Shown here: positions 33,906-43,507 of the stretch, piece after piece
How positions within the stretch are numbered: position 1 is the first letter of the stretch
How the letters are laid out: every line of letters starts with the position of its first letter
Source of the DNA: CAYVTV01 sp964526475
Lineage (GTDB): Bacteria > Bacteroidota > Bacteroidia > Bacteroidales > GCA-2748055
Assembly (NCBI GenBank): GCA_964526475.1
Contig: CAZGKF010000014.1
Span: 1 to 61,781, forward strand
Length of the DNA stretch: 61,781 bases
Reading direction: 5' to 3'
Notes under the pieces: generated by a model
Seen by the model: the letters and a program-made list of their open reading frames with translations, nothing else
What the model was told of the DNA's origin: nothing
Database searches by the model: none
Translations under genes and position numbers: made by a program

Positions 33906-34349
33906 TTATTTTTTACCGGTTAAAGGAATTTGTTTTATTCTCAATTCATGTCTGCCCCCCTCAAAACCTGTTTCAAGAAAAATGTCAACTATCCTTTTTG
34001 CCATCTCCTCATCAATAAAACGTGCAGGCAAAGCACATATATTCGCATCATTATGTAACCTTGCAAGTTTTGCTATTTCTTCATTCCAGCAAACAGCTGA
34101 CCTGATACCCTGATGTTTATTAACTGTCATATTTATCCCATTCCCACTTCCACATATACTTATGCCCAAAGATACTTCACCATTTTCAACTGTTTCTGCC
34201 AAAATGTGTCCGAAGCTTGAATAACTTGAAGCGCCTGCTTCAAAAGCTCCACAATCTTTAACTTTGTATTTCTGTTTTACTAAGTATGAAATAATCTTCC
34301 CTTTTAATTCAAAACCCGCATGATCCGATGCAACAGCAATTCCTTTCAT
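33906..34349 (-). CDS. rpiB: Ribose-5-phosphate isomerase B
   Basis: Interconverts ribose-5-phosphate and ribulose-5-phosphate in the pentose phosphate pathway. VASDHAGFELK (about 6-16) and the catalytic-Cys loop GISICGSGNGINM (about 62-74) are intact. 147 residues. It is the first gene of a two-gene unit with the Rrf2 regulator. Upstream lies the A/T-rich 533-bp gap that may be a replication origin. Confidence 0.95.
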   Translation of the reverse strand: MKGIAVASDHAGFELKGKIISYLVKQKYKVKDCGAFEAGASSYSSFGHILAETVENGEVSLGISICGSGNGINMTVNKHQGIRSAVCWNEEIAKLARLHNDANICALPARFIDEEMAKRIVDIFLETGFEGGRHELRIKQIPLTGKK

Positions 34350-34882
34350 CCTTTAATATTTAAAAAAAATTAAAATTATAAAATAATTTAATATCTTAAA
34401 ATATTATTTTTGTATTTTAACGGTAATTTTTTTTTTTCTTCATAATTTTAACCTCTTGTGCGGTTAGTTTTATTATATCTTTTAAAACTTTTAATAATCA
34501 TTTAAAAAAGTGTTGAAATCTGTTTGTAATTATTAAAATATATAACTTGACTTTTCGATTATTAAATCGTGATAACAAAAATATTTAGATTTCAAAAATT
34601 TATAACTTAAATTTATTTTCATCAAATCAACATATTTTAACCTTTAATTCTTATGTTTTATAATAGTAAGTTATTAAAAACAATGTATATTAACAACTTG
34701 TTAATTATTATCTAAATTGATTGAATATCAATAATAAAAATATTCTTTATTTGTTAGTAATATGTTTTTAGATTTTAATAATTAAGTATTCCAAGAGTTG
34801 GCTCTTTTTTTTTATAACAATATCCACATCCTATTATTATTATCATATATTTTAAAATTTTAAATATTATATATAAACAATC
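34350..34882. other. A/T-rich gap, candidate replication origin
   Basis: This is the longest gene-free stretch of the window and almost pure A/T. DnaA-box-like words with one mismatch to TTATCCACA/TGTGGATAA occur at 34820-34828 (ATATCCACA) and 34891-34899 (TGTTGATAA). To the right 20 of 25 genes run rightwards; to the left most run leftwards. A parS palindrome lies 15.5 kb away, next to mnmG, a frequent origin neighbour. Short fold-backs are TAACC/GGTTA near 34449-34466 and a terminator at 34793. It could alternatively be just a long leader of nadA. Confidence 0.35.
34793..34813 (+). terminator. Short hairpin with T9 tract before nadA
   Basis: AAGAG (34793-34797), TTGG loop, CTCTT (34802-34806), and a run of T to 34813. 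No plus-strand gene precedes it, so it would end a small RNA from the A/T-rich gap or attenuate the nadA operon 70 bp before the start codon. Confidence 0.45.
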
Positions 34883-35887
34883 ATGAATATTGTTGATAAA
34901 AATAAAATTATAAAAAATGGATTCATTGACATAAATGTTGATAGTTCTTTAGATATAGTGAAAGAGATAAACAAAATGAAGAATGAAAAAAATGCTGTTA
35001 TTCTTGCTCACTATTATCAGGAACCAGAGGTTCAGGAAATAGCAGATTTTGTCGGAGATAGTTTAGGTTTATCACAACAGGCAGCAAAAACAAATGCAGA
35101 TATTATTGTATTTGCCGGTGTAAACTTTATGGCAGAAACAGCTAAAATACTTTCACCAAAGAAAAAAGTAATCTTACCAGATTTAAATGCAGGATGTTCC
35201 CTGGCAGATTCATGTCCTACAGTTGATTTTGAATCTTTTATAAGTAAATATCCTGAGCATATAGTTGTTTCATATGTTAATACAACAGCTGAAATAAAAG
35301 CTCTTACAGATATTGTTTGTACTTCTTCAAATGCACTTAAGATAATAAACAGTTTACCGAAAGAACAAAATATTATTTTTGCACCTGATAAAAATCTGGG
35401 AAATTATATTAAAAAAGTTACAGAAAGGGAAAATATAGTTGTATGGGATGGTGCTTGTCATGTTCATGAAGAATTTTCTCTGGAAAGAATACTGGAACTT
35501 AAAAAAGAAAATCCTGATGCAAAAGTAATTGCTCATCCTGAATGTGAACAAACTGTTCTGATTATTTCTGATTATATTGGGTCAACTTCAGAATTGCTTA
35601 AATTTACGATAGAAGATGAATCAGAAAAATTTATAGTTGCAACAGAATCTGGTATAATATACCAAATGAAAAAAGCCAATCCGCAAAAATTATTTATTCC
35701 TGCACCCCCCAAGGATTCTACATGTGCATGTAGTGACTGTAGATTTATGAAGCTCATTACAATTAAAAAAATATATCTAAGCCTTAAATTTGAAATTCCT
35801 GAAGTAACTTTGGATGAAGAATTAAGAATCAAAGCTGAAAAACCTATTTTAAGAATGCTTGATATAAGCGAAAAACTAGGATTATAA
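34883..35887 (+). CDS. nadA: Quinolinate synthase
   Basis: [4Fe-4S] enzyme of de novo NAD synthesis, condensing iminoaspartate with dihydroxyacetone phosphate. AHYYQEPEVQEIADFVGDS (about 41-59) is the diagnostic block. The three cluster Cys are found in NAGCSLADSCP, HPECEQTVL and STCACSDCRF. 334 residues. First gene of a tightly coupled unit: its stop overlaps the next ATG (TAATG). nadB and nadC are not in the window. Confidence 0.97.
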   Translation: MNIVDKNKIIKNGFIDINVDSSLDIVKEINKMKNEKNAVILAHYYQEPEVQEIADFVGDSLGLSQQAAKTNADIIVFAGVNFMAETAKILSPKKKVILPDLNAGCSLADSCPTVDFESFISKYPEHIVVSYVNTTAEIKALTDIVCTSSNALKIINSLPKEQNIIFAPDKNLGNYIKKVTERENIVVWDGACHVHEEFSLERILELKKENPDAKVIAHPECEQTVLIISDYIGSTSELLKFTIEDESEKFIVATESGIIYQMKKANPQKLFIPAPPKDSTCACSDCRFMKLITIKKIYLSLKFEIPEVTLDEELRIKAEKPILRMLDISEKLGL

Positions 35888-37452
35888 TGTTTAAAAGAAC
35901 ATATAAAATATTATTTATTTTAGTATTTATTCAGAATACCGGATACTTATTATCACAGGATACCAAAGAATATACAAAATTTTATTATCCAAATGGTCAG
36001 GTTTCAAGTGAAGGTATGATGAGAAATGGAAAACCTGATGGATACTGGAAAACATATTATGTTTCGGGGGTTAATAAGTCAGAAGGATTGCGAACTAATT
36101 TTGAACTTGACAGTACCTGGTTATTTTATAATCAGAAAGGAGAAGTAACAGAAAAAATAGATTACAAATACGGAAAAAAAAATGGTTATTCCATTCAGTA
36201 TAATTATGATAAAAGTCCGGAAGGTGTAATAATAGCAAAAGAGCTTTATGTTAATGACAAAAAACAGGGAAAAGCATTTTATTTTCACATTAACGGGATT
36301 ATTAAGGAAGAGTTAACTTATGTTGATGGTAAAAGGCAGGGGAATGCCAGAGAATATGATGAAAGTGGAAAGCTTGTGATGCTGCTTGAATACAACAATA
36401 ACTTTCTTGTCAGCAGGGAAAGAATTAATCGTACAGACAGTCAGGGTTTGAAACAGGGATCATGGAAAATTTTTTATGAAAACGGTTTGCTTTATCGTGA
36501 AATGTATTATGTTAATGATATGTTGGATGGTATATACAGGGAATATAATCCGGAGGGCAAACTGATTTTATTTTTAAAATATAAGCAGGGCAAACTAGTT
36601 GATGAAAAATTATCAGATAATAATAATGTTAATAATGAAATAGATTTCAGGAAGGAGTTTGATCAGAAAGGGATTCTTAAATCGAGCGGAGGTTATAGAA
36701 ATGGCAATCCTGTAGGGATACACCGTTATTACGACAAGGAGGGAAAAATAATTAATGCAGAGATTTTTAACGAATTTGGAGAAGTTGTTGCAAAAGGGAT
36801 AGTTGATGAAACTGGTAACAGAAATGGTCCATGGAAAGATTTTCATAAAAACGGTTCGATAAAGTCAGAAGGAGTGTATCTTAATAATCTAAGATCCGGA
36901 AAATGGACATTTTATTATCCGGATGGGAAAAAAGAACAGGAAGGTAACTTTCTTCGTGGAAATTTTGATGGAACATGGAGGTGGTATTATGAGAATAGCA
37001 ATATCTGGAGAGAAGAATCTTATTTTAACGGTCGTGAGGATGGCGAATTTATAGAATATGATATCGATGGGAACGTTATATCAAAAGGAGATTATATAAA
37101 TGGAGAAAAAGAGGGAGAATGGTATTACCATGTTGGAGATCATATAGAGGAAGGAATATTTCAAACAGGACTTGAAAATGGAATATGGAAGCATTATTAC
37201 CTCGATGGAGCACTGAAATTTGAAGGAGAATATATTCAGGGATTACCTGAGGGAAAACATAAATATTATTATCCCAATGGATCTGTTATGGAAGAAAGAA
37301 TATATAGAAGAGGACTTAAAGAAAAAAACTGGAAAAAATATTCGGAAGAAGGAAATCTTTTAATTACAATAACTTATAGAAGAGATCAGGAGATTAGAAT
37401 TAACGGAGAGAAAATTAAACTGCCAAGAAGTCCAGTAACAAGAATAAGATGA
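35887..37452 (+). CDS. Exported MORN_2-repeat protein
   Basis: A signal peptide (about 1-24, ending in GYLLSQ) precedes at least ten repeats of about 22-24 residues of the MORN_2/YwqK type, e.g. YYPNGQVSSEGMMRNGKPDG, FHKNGSIKSEGVYLNNLRSG and YYPDGKKEQEGNFLRGNFDG. The repeats build an elongated beta structure; the function in Bacteroidota is unknown, probably envelope-associated. It overlaps nadA by 1 bp and ruvB by 4 bp (ATGATAA), so translation of all three is coupled, although no functional link is obvious. 521 residues. Confidence 0.88.
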   Translation: MFKRTYKILFILVFIQNTGYLLSQDTKEYTKFYYPNGQVSSEGMMRNGKPDGYWKTYYVSGVNKSEGLRTNFELDSTWLFYNQKGEVTEKIDYKYGKKNGYSIQYNYDKSPEGVIIAKELYVNDKKQGKAFYFHINGIIKEELTYVDGKRQGNAREYDESGKLVMLLEYNNNFLVSRERINRTDSQGLKQGSWKIFYENGLLYREMYYVNDMLDGIYREYNPEGKLILFLKYKQGKLVDEKLSDNNNVNNEIDFRKEFDQKGILKSSGGYRNGNPVGIHRYYDKEGKIINAEIFNEFGEVVAKGIVDETGNRNGPWKDFHKNGSIKSEGVYLNNLRSGKWTFYYPDGKKEQEGNFLRGNFDGTWRWYYENSNIWREESYFNGREDGEFIEYDIDGNVISKGDYINGEKEGEWYYHVGDHIEEGIFQTGLENGIWKHYYLDGALKFEGEYIQGLPEGKHKYYYPNGSVMEERIYRRGLKEKNWKKYSEEGNLLITITYRRDQEIRINGEKIKLPRSPVTRIR

Positions 37453-38471
37453 TAAATGAAAATTTTGAAATAGGAAAACCCCGGCTTTCCGATACAGATA
37501 AAGAACTGGAAATAAAATTACGTCCTCTTAATTTTACTGATTTCAACGGACAACAAAGGATTGTAGAAAATTTAAAAGTATTTGTTCTTGCCGCAAAGAA
37601 AAGAGAGGAAGCACTTGATCATGTTCTGCTTCATGGACCACCTGGTTTGGGAAAAACAACACTAGCCTGCATAATTGCTAATGAACTGGGTGTTAATATA
37701 AAAATTAGTTCCGGACCTGTTTTGGATAAACCTGGTGACCTTGCGGGTATTGTAACAAGCCTTGAAACCGGTGATGTATTTTTTATTGACGAAATACACC
37801 GGCTATCTCCCATAGTGGAGGAATATCTCTATTCAGCTATGGAGGATTTCAGGATTGATATTGTAATTGATAAGGGTCCCGGTGCAAGATCGGTTCAGCT
37901 TAAATTAAATCCTTTTACACTTATAGGCGCAACTACCAGGTCAGGCCTGTTAACCTCGCCTTTGAGAGCAAGATTTGGAATTAAATCACTTCTGGAATAT
38001 TACGATCACGACATACTTACTAAAATAGTGCATAGATCTGCAGGTATATTAAATGTTAAGATATTTGATGATGCAGCAAAGGAAATTGCCATGAGAAGCA
38101 GAGGTACACCAAGAATAGCAAATGCCCTGTTGAGAAGGGTTAGGGATTTTGCACAGGTGAAAGGAAATGGCGAAGTAAATATGGAAATAACATTGTATTC
38201 TCTTGATGCATTGAATATTGATAAATCCGGACTGGATGAAATGGATAATAAAATATTACTTACGATCATAAACAAATTTAGCGGTGGACCTGTAGGATTA
38301 AATACAATTTCAACTGCTGTTGGAGAAGACCCGGGAACAATTGAAGAAGTTTATGAGCCATTCTTAATAAAAGAAGGTTATCTCAAAAGAACTCCAAGAG
38401 GAAGAGAAGCTACAATTTCTGCATATAAACATCTTGGAAAATTGAAAGATGAACAAAACTTTTTATTCTGA
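37449..38471 (+). CDS. ruvB: Holliday junction branch-migration helicase RuvB
   Basis: AAA+ motor that drives branch migration with RuvA. Walker A is HGPPGLGKTTLA (about 61-72), Walker B is FFIDEIHRLSP, sensor 1 is GATTRSG, and the C-terminal winged helix ends with TPRGREATISAYKHL. 340 residues, the standard length. It is the third gene of the nadA-MORN-ruvB unit, beginning at ATG within the MORN stop. ruvA and ruvC are elsewhere. Confidence 0.98.
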   Translation: MINENFEIGKPRLSDTDKELEIKLRPLNFTDFNGQQRIVENLKVFVLAAKKREEALDHVLLHGPPGLGKTTLACIIANELGVNIKISSGPVLDKPGDLAGIVTSLETGDVFFIDEIHRLSPIVEEYLYSAMEDFRIDIVIDKGPGARSVQLKLNPFTLIGATTRSGLLTSPLRARFGIKSLLEYYDHDILTKIVHRSAGILNVKIFDDAAKEIAMRSRGTPRIANALLRRVRDFAQVKGNGEVNMEITLYSLDALNIDKSGLDEMDNKILLTIINKFSGGPVGLNTISTAVGEDPGTIEEVYEPFLIKEGYLKRTPRGREATISAYKHLGKLKDEQNFLF

Positions 38472-38504
38472 ATATTACTATATTTGTTTCAAATAAAATT
38501 AATA

Positions 38505-38681
38505 ATGAAAAAAGAAATAATTAAATATTCCGGCCTGTTTGTAATTCTTTTAGGAATTATTATTCTTGTTGTAAGCTTTCTGATGGGAGTAACCGGTAAC
38601 ACGGGACTTATTACGGCTACTCTGTTGATTATTTTTGGTTTTCTGACATTCTTGCTGACAAACAGGTATATAGAAGATTAA
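38505..38681 (+). CDS. Small two-helix membrane protein
   Basis: From the ATG at 38505 a 58-residue protein: a basic start (MKKEIIKYSG), two hydrophobic helices (about 11-27 and 33-50) joined by GVTGNTG, and a short polar tail NRYIED. It lies 33 bp after ruvB on the same strand and could be the last gene of that operon. I know no function. Confidence 0.6.
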   Translation: MKKEIIKYSGLFVILLGIIILVVSFLMGVTGNTGLITATLLIIFGFLTFLLTNRYIED

Positions 38682-38825
38682 ATTTCAGGTATTATACATA
38701 AAAGAAATAATAAATCTACTGGTTTTCCCGGTTTTGCATTTTATACAATGTAAAATTTCAAGGCTTTGGGATATAACAGTTGATTACATTTACAATCGCA
38801 CTGCGTGTTAAAAAATTAATAAAAA

Positions 38826-39239
38826 ATGAAAGAAACTGTTACACTTAACTGGCTAAACAATATGTCCTTTGAAGCAGAGGTGAATGATCATAAATTATAT
38901 ATTGATGCCTCTGCTGAACATGGAGGAAAAAATATGGGACCTCGTCCTAAGCCATTAATGCTTCTTTCACTTGGAGGATGTACCGGAATGGATGTTGTTT
39001 CAATTCTCAGAAAAATGAAAATTGAAATTGAAAGTTTGCAAATAATAGTTGAGGGAGATATGACGGAAGATCATCCTAAAAAATTTACTAAGATGAAGGT
39101 TATTTATCTTTTTCAGGGGAAAGACTTATCTTTAGATAAACTTGAAAAAGCAGTGGAATTATCAAAGGATAAATATTGCGGAGTGAGTGCCTCTATTAAA
39201 GATGTTATTCAAATTGAATACGAAATCAGAATACTATAA
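38826..39239 (+). CDS. OsmC/Ohr-family peroxidase-like protein
   Basis: Small thiol-dependent peroxide-detoxifying protein family. The two reactive Cys are visible: SLGGCTGMDVVSIL (about 48-61, peroxidatic) and KDKYCGVSAS (about 118-127, resolving). 137 residues. Single gene, convergent with pheS (stops adjacent). Family members reduce organic hydroperoxides with thiols; the substrate here is not known. Confidence 0.92.
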   Translation: MKETVTLNWLNNMSFEAEVNDHKLYIDASAEHGGKNMGPRPKPLMLLSLGGCTGMDVVSILRKMKIEIESLQIIVEGDMTEDHPKKFTKMKVIYLFQGKDLSLDKLEKAVELSKDKYCGVSASIKDVIQIEYEIRIL

Positions 39240-40259
39240 TTATATTGTTCCCTCAAACTGTCGCAAAAATCTTATATCGTTCTCAAAGTATAAGCGAAGG
39301 TCTCTTATCTGATATTTCAACATCGCTATTCGCTCTACTCCCATTCCAAAGGCAAAACCGGTATAGTTTTCACTGCTGATCCCGGAACATTCAAGCACAT
39401 TGGGATCAACCATCCCACAACCAAGAACTTCCAGCCATCCAGTATATTTACATACATTACAGCCTTTACCCCCACAAAGATTACAAGAAACATCCATTTC
39501 AGCAGAAGGTTCTGTAAAAGGAAAAAATGAAGGGCGTAATCTTATATTAGTCTCTTCTCCAAACATTTCACGGGCAAAAAACAATAAAGTTTGTTTCAAA
39601 TCCGCAAATGAAACATTTTTATTAATATATAAACCTTCAATCTGATGAAAAATGCAATGAGCTCTTGCTGAAATGGCTTCATTACGAAAAACACGACCGG
39701 GAGAAACTGTACGGATAGGAGGCCTCGATTTCTCCATAACCCTTACCTGTACAGAAGATGTATGTGTGCGAAGTAAAATGTCAGGTTCCTTTTCTATAAA
39801 AAAAGTATCCTGCATATCTCTTGCAGGGTGATCATGAGGGAAGTTTAATGCTGAAAAAACATGCCAGTCATCCTCTATTTCAGGGCCCTCAGATACAGTA
39901 AATCCTATTCTTGAGAAGATGTTTATAATTTCATTTTTTACTATAGAAATTGGATGTCTCGATCCACAATAAACAGAATAAGGTGGTAATGAAAGATCAA
40001 TAGATTTTTTATGTTCCGGGGTTTCCTTATCATAACCCTGATAGTTTTCAAGTTTTTCATTAATTTTCGATTTAAGAAGATTTATTATCTGACCGGTTTC
40101 CTTTTTCTTTTCATTGCTGATGTAACGAAAATCGGAAAATAATTGGGTTAATATTCCTTTCTTACCAGTGTAAAAAATACGAAAATCTTCTGCCTCTTTT
40201 GGGGTCGTAATATGCTTTTCCTCAACCTCCTGAATTAATATTTTGATTTTATCTATCAT
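39240..40259 (-). CDS. pheS: Phenylalanyl-tRNA synthetase alpha subunit
   Basis: Catalytic subunit of PheRS (alpha2beta2). It has an N-terminal coiled coil (about 1-90) and class II motif 2 (RPPIRTVSPGRVFRNEAISA). A CNLCGGKGCNVCKYTGW segment is a zinc-knuckle-like insertion found in many bacterial PheS proteins. Motif 3 is GFAFGMGVERIAML. 339 residues. pheT is not adjacent, which is common in Bacteroidota. A cyclophilin gene lies 15 bp upstream on the same strand. Confidence 0.97.
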   Translation of the reverse strand: MIDKIKILIQEVEEKHITTPKEAEDFRIFYTGKKGILTQLFSDFRYISNEKKKETGQIINLLKSKINEKLENYQGYDKETPEHKKSIDLSLPPYSVYCGSRHPISIVKNEIINIFSRIGFTVSEGPEIEDDWHVFSALNFPHDHPARDMQDTFFIEKEPDILLRTHTSSVQVRVMEKSRPPIRTVSPGRVFRNEAISARAHCIFHQIEGLYINKNVSFADLKQTLLFFAREMFGEETNIRLRPSFFPFTEPSAEMDVSCNLCGGKGCNVCKYTGWLEVLGCGMVDPNVLECSGISSENYTGFAFGMGVERIAMLKYQIRDLRLYFENDIRFLRQFEGTI

Positions 40260-40274
40260 CAGTGTGTTTTATTT

Positions 40275-40928
40275 CTATTCAGGTATTTTAATACTAAATT
40301 TTATATCATTTAAAGGCCTTTTATAGGAATCGACTTGCAATTGACCTATTTTTTCAACTATATCAATACCCCTGATTACTTCTCCAAAAACTGTATAAGA
40401 ACCATCAAGGTGAGGGGAGCCACCAATCGTTGTATAATCTCTGATCATCTGTTCACTGAAAGGTGGATAGTTACCTTGTGACATCAGGTAGTTTAATTGT
40501 CCCATATTCAGGACAGTGCCTATTACAATATAAAATTGGGATCCTGATGATTCCTTGAATGGGTTAATATTATCCGGTTGACGTGCAGCGGCAACAGCTC
40601 CTTTTTTATGATAATAATCCGGATTTATTTCCGCGGGAATGGTATATCCCGGGCCAGTCCTGCCCAGTAAAACTCCCCTGGAAGCATTTCGGGAAGTAGG
40701 ATCTCCACCCTGAATAATAAAATTTTCTACCACTCGGTGAAATAATAAATCCTCATAGAATCCATCTTTAACAAGTTTTATAAAATTATCCCTGTGGACG
40801 GGAGTTCCTTCGTACAGCAGAATTTCAATTTCACCGTATTCAGTAATTATTATTACCTTATTATCTTTAGTGTAATTCATTTCTGAAAAAATGCTGAGCA
40901 AACCAAATACTATTGTAAGGATGAGCAT
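40275..40928 (-). CDS. Cyclophilin-type peptidyl-prolyl isomerase, exported
   Basis: A short N-terminal hydrophobic segment (MLILTIVFGLLSIFS) suggests export to the periplasm. The cyclophilin fold includes LLFHRVVENFIIQGGDP (catalytic Arg in FHRV), SGSQFYIV and GSYTVFGEVIRGIDIVEKI. Catalyses cis-trans isomerisation of proline bonds to help protein folding. 217 residues. It precedes pheS by 15 bp. The 228 bp upstream towards the next gene are A/T-rich without a recognisable gene. Confidence 0.92.
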   Translation of the reverse strand: MLILTIVFGLLSIFSEMNYTKDNKVIIITEYGEIEILLYEGTPVHRDNFIKLVKDGFYEDLLFHRVVENFIIQGGDPTSRNASRGVLLGRTGPGYTIPAEINPDYYHKKGAVAAARQPDNINPFKESSGSQFYIVIGTVLNMGQLNYLMSQGNYPPFSEQMIRDYTTIGGSPHLDGSYTVFGEVIRGIDIVEKIGQLQVDSYKRPLNDIKFSIKIPE

Positions 40929-41156
40929 GTAAAGAAAATTATAAAATGAGGCTAAGAAAACAAATCAAGCTTCAAAATTAATATGAAACTGTAAATTTAT
41001 TTAAAATCATTAAATTATTGTAATTTGTTTTCCATCTTGCAAAAAAAATATTAAGAATAATCGGGAATCATAAACAAATTTTTATTGATTTTTAAGCGTC
41101 CTGAGGTGTATTTTTTATAGCTACCGATATTCAATATAATATTAATTTCCATAAAG

Positions 41157-42011
41157 ATGAAAAAGATCGCTGTCATTGGGTCAACTGGTCTTATAGGATC
41201 AGAAATATGCCGACATTTAAATGATAAATTTATAATCTGCAAAATCCGTGGGTACAAATTATACGAAGAACCGCAAAAAATTGCAGGCTTAATTAAAGGG
41301 AATCAAATTATATTAAATCTTGCAGGTAAAAGTATTTCTGGTAGATGGAACAGGAAGAATAAGGAACTGATAGAGATTAGCCGTATTAAGACTACATCTA
41401 ACCTGGTAAAAGCATTTGAACTTCTCGAAGTACGGCCTGAGTTATTTATTAATGCATCAGGTATTTCTGTATATAAGGACGGAAAAGTTGTTGACGAAAC
41501 TACTGATTATTTGGAAAGTAATTTTCTTGCTGAATTAGTTAAAAAATGGGAAAGGAACGCATTAAAGGCAAATGATTTAAATATTAAAACAGCCTTAATC
41601 AGGATGGGAATTGTTTTATCCATAAAGGGGGGAGCATACCCAAAACTCCGGAGAGTAGTTAAATATTTTATCGGGGGGCCTGTAGGAAATGGAAAACAGG
41701 GGATGTCATTTATTCATATAAATGACCTCGTTAAGGCTATAGAATTCATTATTAATAATGAAATGCAGGGTGTAGTTAATATGTGTACTCCTGAGTATTC
41801 AACAAATGCTGAATTTATAAAAGTACTTGCAAAAAAATTACACAGACCTGCTTTTTTTACTTTGCCGGTATTTATCCTTAAATTATTATTTCTTGAAGGC
41901 CATTTATTGCTTTCTAGCGGTCAAAAAGCATATCCACGAAAGTTGATTAACCAGGGGTTTACCTTTGAGTACCCCAATGTTTATAAATGCATCAATAAAC
42001 TTGAGGAATAA
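41157..42011 (+). CDS. TIGR01777-family SDR (epimerase-like) protein
   Basis: Extended short-chain dehydrogenase-like protein of the YfcH/SulA-like TIGR01777 family. The NAD(P)-binding GSTGLIG is at about 8-14. NLAGKSISGRWN is the family hallmark, with LINASGISVYKDG (the Tyr position of the active site) and the C-terminal DUF1731-type segment ending in FTFEYPNVYKCI. The biochemical role is unclear. 284 residues. It starts the long rightward gene chain up to ybeY. Confidence 0.88.
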   Translation: MKKIAVIGSTGLIGSEICRHLNDKFIICKIRGYKLYEEPQKIAGLIKGNQIILNLAGKSISGRWNRKNKELIEISRIKTTSNLVKAFELLEVRPELFINASGISVYKDGKVVDETTDYLESNFLAELVKKWERNALKANDLNIKTALIRMGIVLSIKGGAYPKLRRVVKYFIGGPVGNGKQGMSFIHINDLVKAIEFIINNEMQGVVNMCTPEYSTNAEFIKVLAKKLHRPAFFTLPVFILKLLFLEGHLLLSSGQKAYPRKLINQGFTFEYPNVYKCINKLEE

Positions 42012-42040
42012 AAGTTAATTTTGCAAAAACCATTGCAAAA

Positions 42041-43507
42041 TTGGGATATATAAAGCAACTGGCAGGACAGACATTTGTATATGGACTGGGGATTGTTATA
42101 CCCCGGTTACTTAATTACTTGTTATTAACTCCATTTTATACCCGAATATTTAATCAGGCAGAGTATGGCGTTGTTACAGAGCTATATGCTTACCTGGTTT
42201 TCCTGCTGGTAATACTTACTTATGGTATGGAAACCGGATTTTTCCGGTTCGCAGATAAGAAAAACAATAAACATGATGTATATAAAACAACTTTAGTTTC
42301 ACTATTCTTAAGTTCATTTCTTTTTATACTGTTAATATTAGTATTTATCAAACCGGTTTCCGAAGGAATCGGGTATGTAAATAACCCTCAATATATAAAA
42401 TGGATTGCTTTAATTGTCGCAATAGATGCATTTACATCTATTCCTTTCGCTAAATTACGTCTTGAAAATAAAGCATTTAGATACTCATTCATCAGAATTC
42501 TGGAAGTTATAATAAATATAATTGCAAACTGGTTTTTTCTTTATTATTGTCCCTTACATTATCATGATTCGGTTTATCTGAAGTTTATTTATAATCCCGA
42601 TATTGGTGTAGGTTATGTTTTTCTTTGTAACCTTTTTGCATCAGGTATTAAACTTTTATTACTATTGCCCGATATTTTTATAAAAAAAGGGAAAGGTGAT
42701 ATTATATTGTTTAAGAAAATGCTTGTTTACAGTTTCCCGCTTCTTATTGCCGGACTTGCTGGTACTATAAACGAGGCACTTGATCGAATTCTTTTAAAAC
42801 ACTTAATTGCAGATGATCCAATGGCCAAACTTGGTGTTTACGGTGCAAATTATAAGCTGGCTGTTTTAATGACCCTTTTCATTCAAATGTTTAGATACGC
42901 CGCTGAGCCCTTTTTCTTTAGTAAAAAAGATGAAAGTAATGCAAAACAAATATATGCTGATGTACTGACATTTTTTGTATTTGCAGGGATGCTTGTGTAT
43001 TTGATAGTAATGCTTTTTCTTCCATATTTTAGCTTGTTTATCGGGAAAGATTTCCGTGAAGGGGTGAAAATTGTGCCTGTTATTTTAATTGCTAATTTGT
43101 TTATGGGAATTTTTTACAATCTTTCTGTGTGGTATAAAATAACAGGGCAAACTAAATTTGGTGCCTACTTTGTTGTAATTGGTGCAATAATTACAGTTGT
43201 TATCAACGTAATATTTATACCTGAATATGGATATTTTGCTTCAGCCTGGGGTCATTTCGTTAGCTATCTTATAATGGTTCTGTTATGTTATATGTATGGA
43301 AGAAAACATTTCTTTATTCCATATAGTATTAAAAAGATTTTATTACTGATGCTGTTACCTGTAGCTATGATCATAACAAAAAACAATTTTCTACCCGGAT
43401 ATAATTTTTATGGAATAATAATAAGTATAGTTTTCATGTTCTTATATTTGGTTCTTTTTTTAAAAATTCAAAATATTAAATTGACATCTTTATGGAGGTT
43501 AAAATAG
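42041..43507 (+). CDS. Polysaccharide/lipid flippase of the MOP superfamily (Wzx-like)
   Basis: Integral membrane protein with 12-14 hydrophobic segments. The N-terminal KQLAGQTFVYGLGIVIPRLL is typical of Bacteroidota oligosaccharide flippases. It would move lipid-linked glycans or peptidoglycan precursors to the periplasmic face. I take TTG at 42041 as start because homologues begin M-G-x-I/V-K at this place and no ATG is in frame. It ends inside dut (16-bp overlap). No glycosyltransferases surround it, so a housekeeping role such as lipid II flipping is possible. 488 residues. Confidence 0.88.
   Translation: MGYIKQLAGQTFVYGLGIVIPRLLNYLLLTPFYTRIFNQAEYGVVTELYAYLVFLLVILTYGMETGFFRFADKKNNKHDVYKTTLVSLFLSSFLFILLILVFIKPVSEGIGYVNNPQYIKWIALIVAIDAFTSIPFAKLRLENKAFRYSFIRILEVIINIIANWFFLYYCPLHYHDSVYLKFIYNPDIGVGYVFLCNLFASGIKLLLLLPDIFIKKGKGDIILFKKMLVYSFPLLIAGLAGTINEALDRILLKHLIADDPMAKLGVYGANYKLAVLMTLFIQMFRYAAEPFFFSKKDESNAKQIYADVLTFFVFAGMLVYLIVMLFLPYFSLFIGKDFREGVKIVPVILIANLFMGIFYNLSVWYKITGQTKFGAYFVVIGAIITVVINVIFIPEYGYFASAWGHFVSYLIMVLLCYMYGRKHFFIPYSIKKILLLMLLPVAMIITKNNFLPGYNFYGIIISIVFMFLYLVLFLKIQNIKLTSLWRLK

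Noticed and set aside
35887..37452. MORN_2 protein considered as a YwqK-type antitoxin
   Set aside because: It has a signal peptide, is 521 residues long and has no toxin partner; the antitoxin label comes only from repeat similarity.
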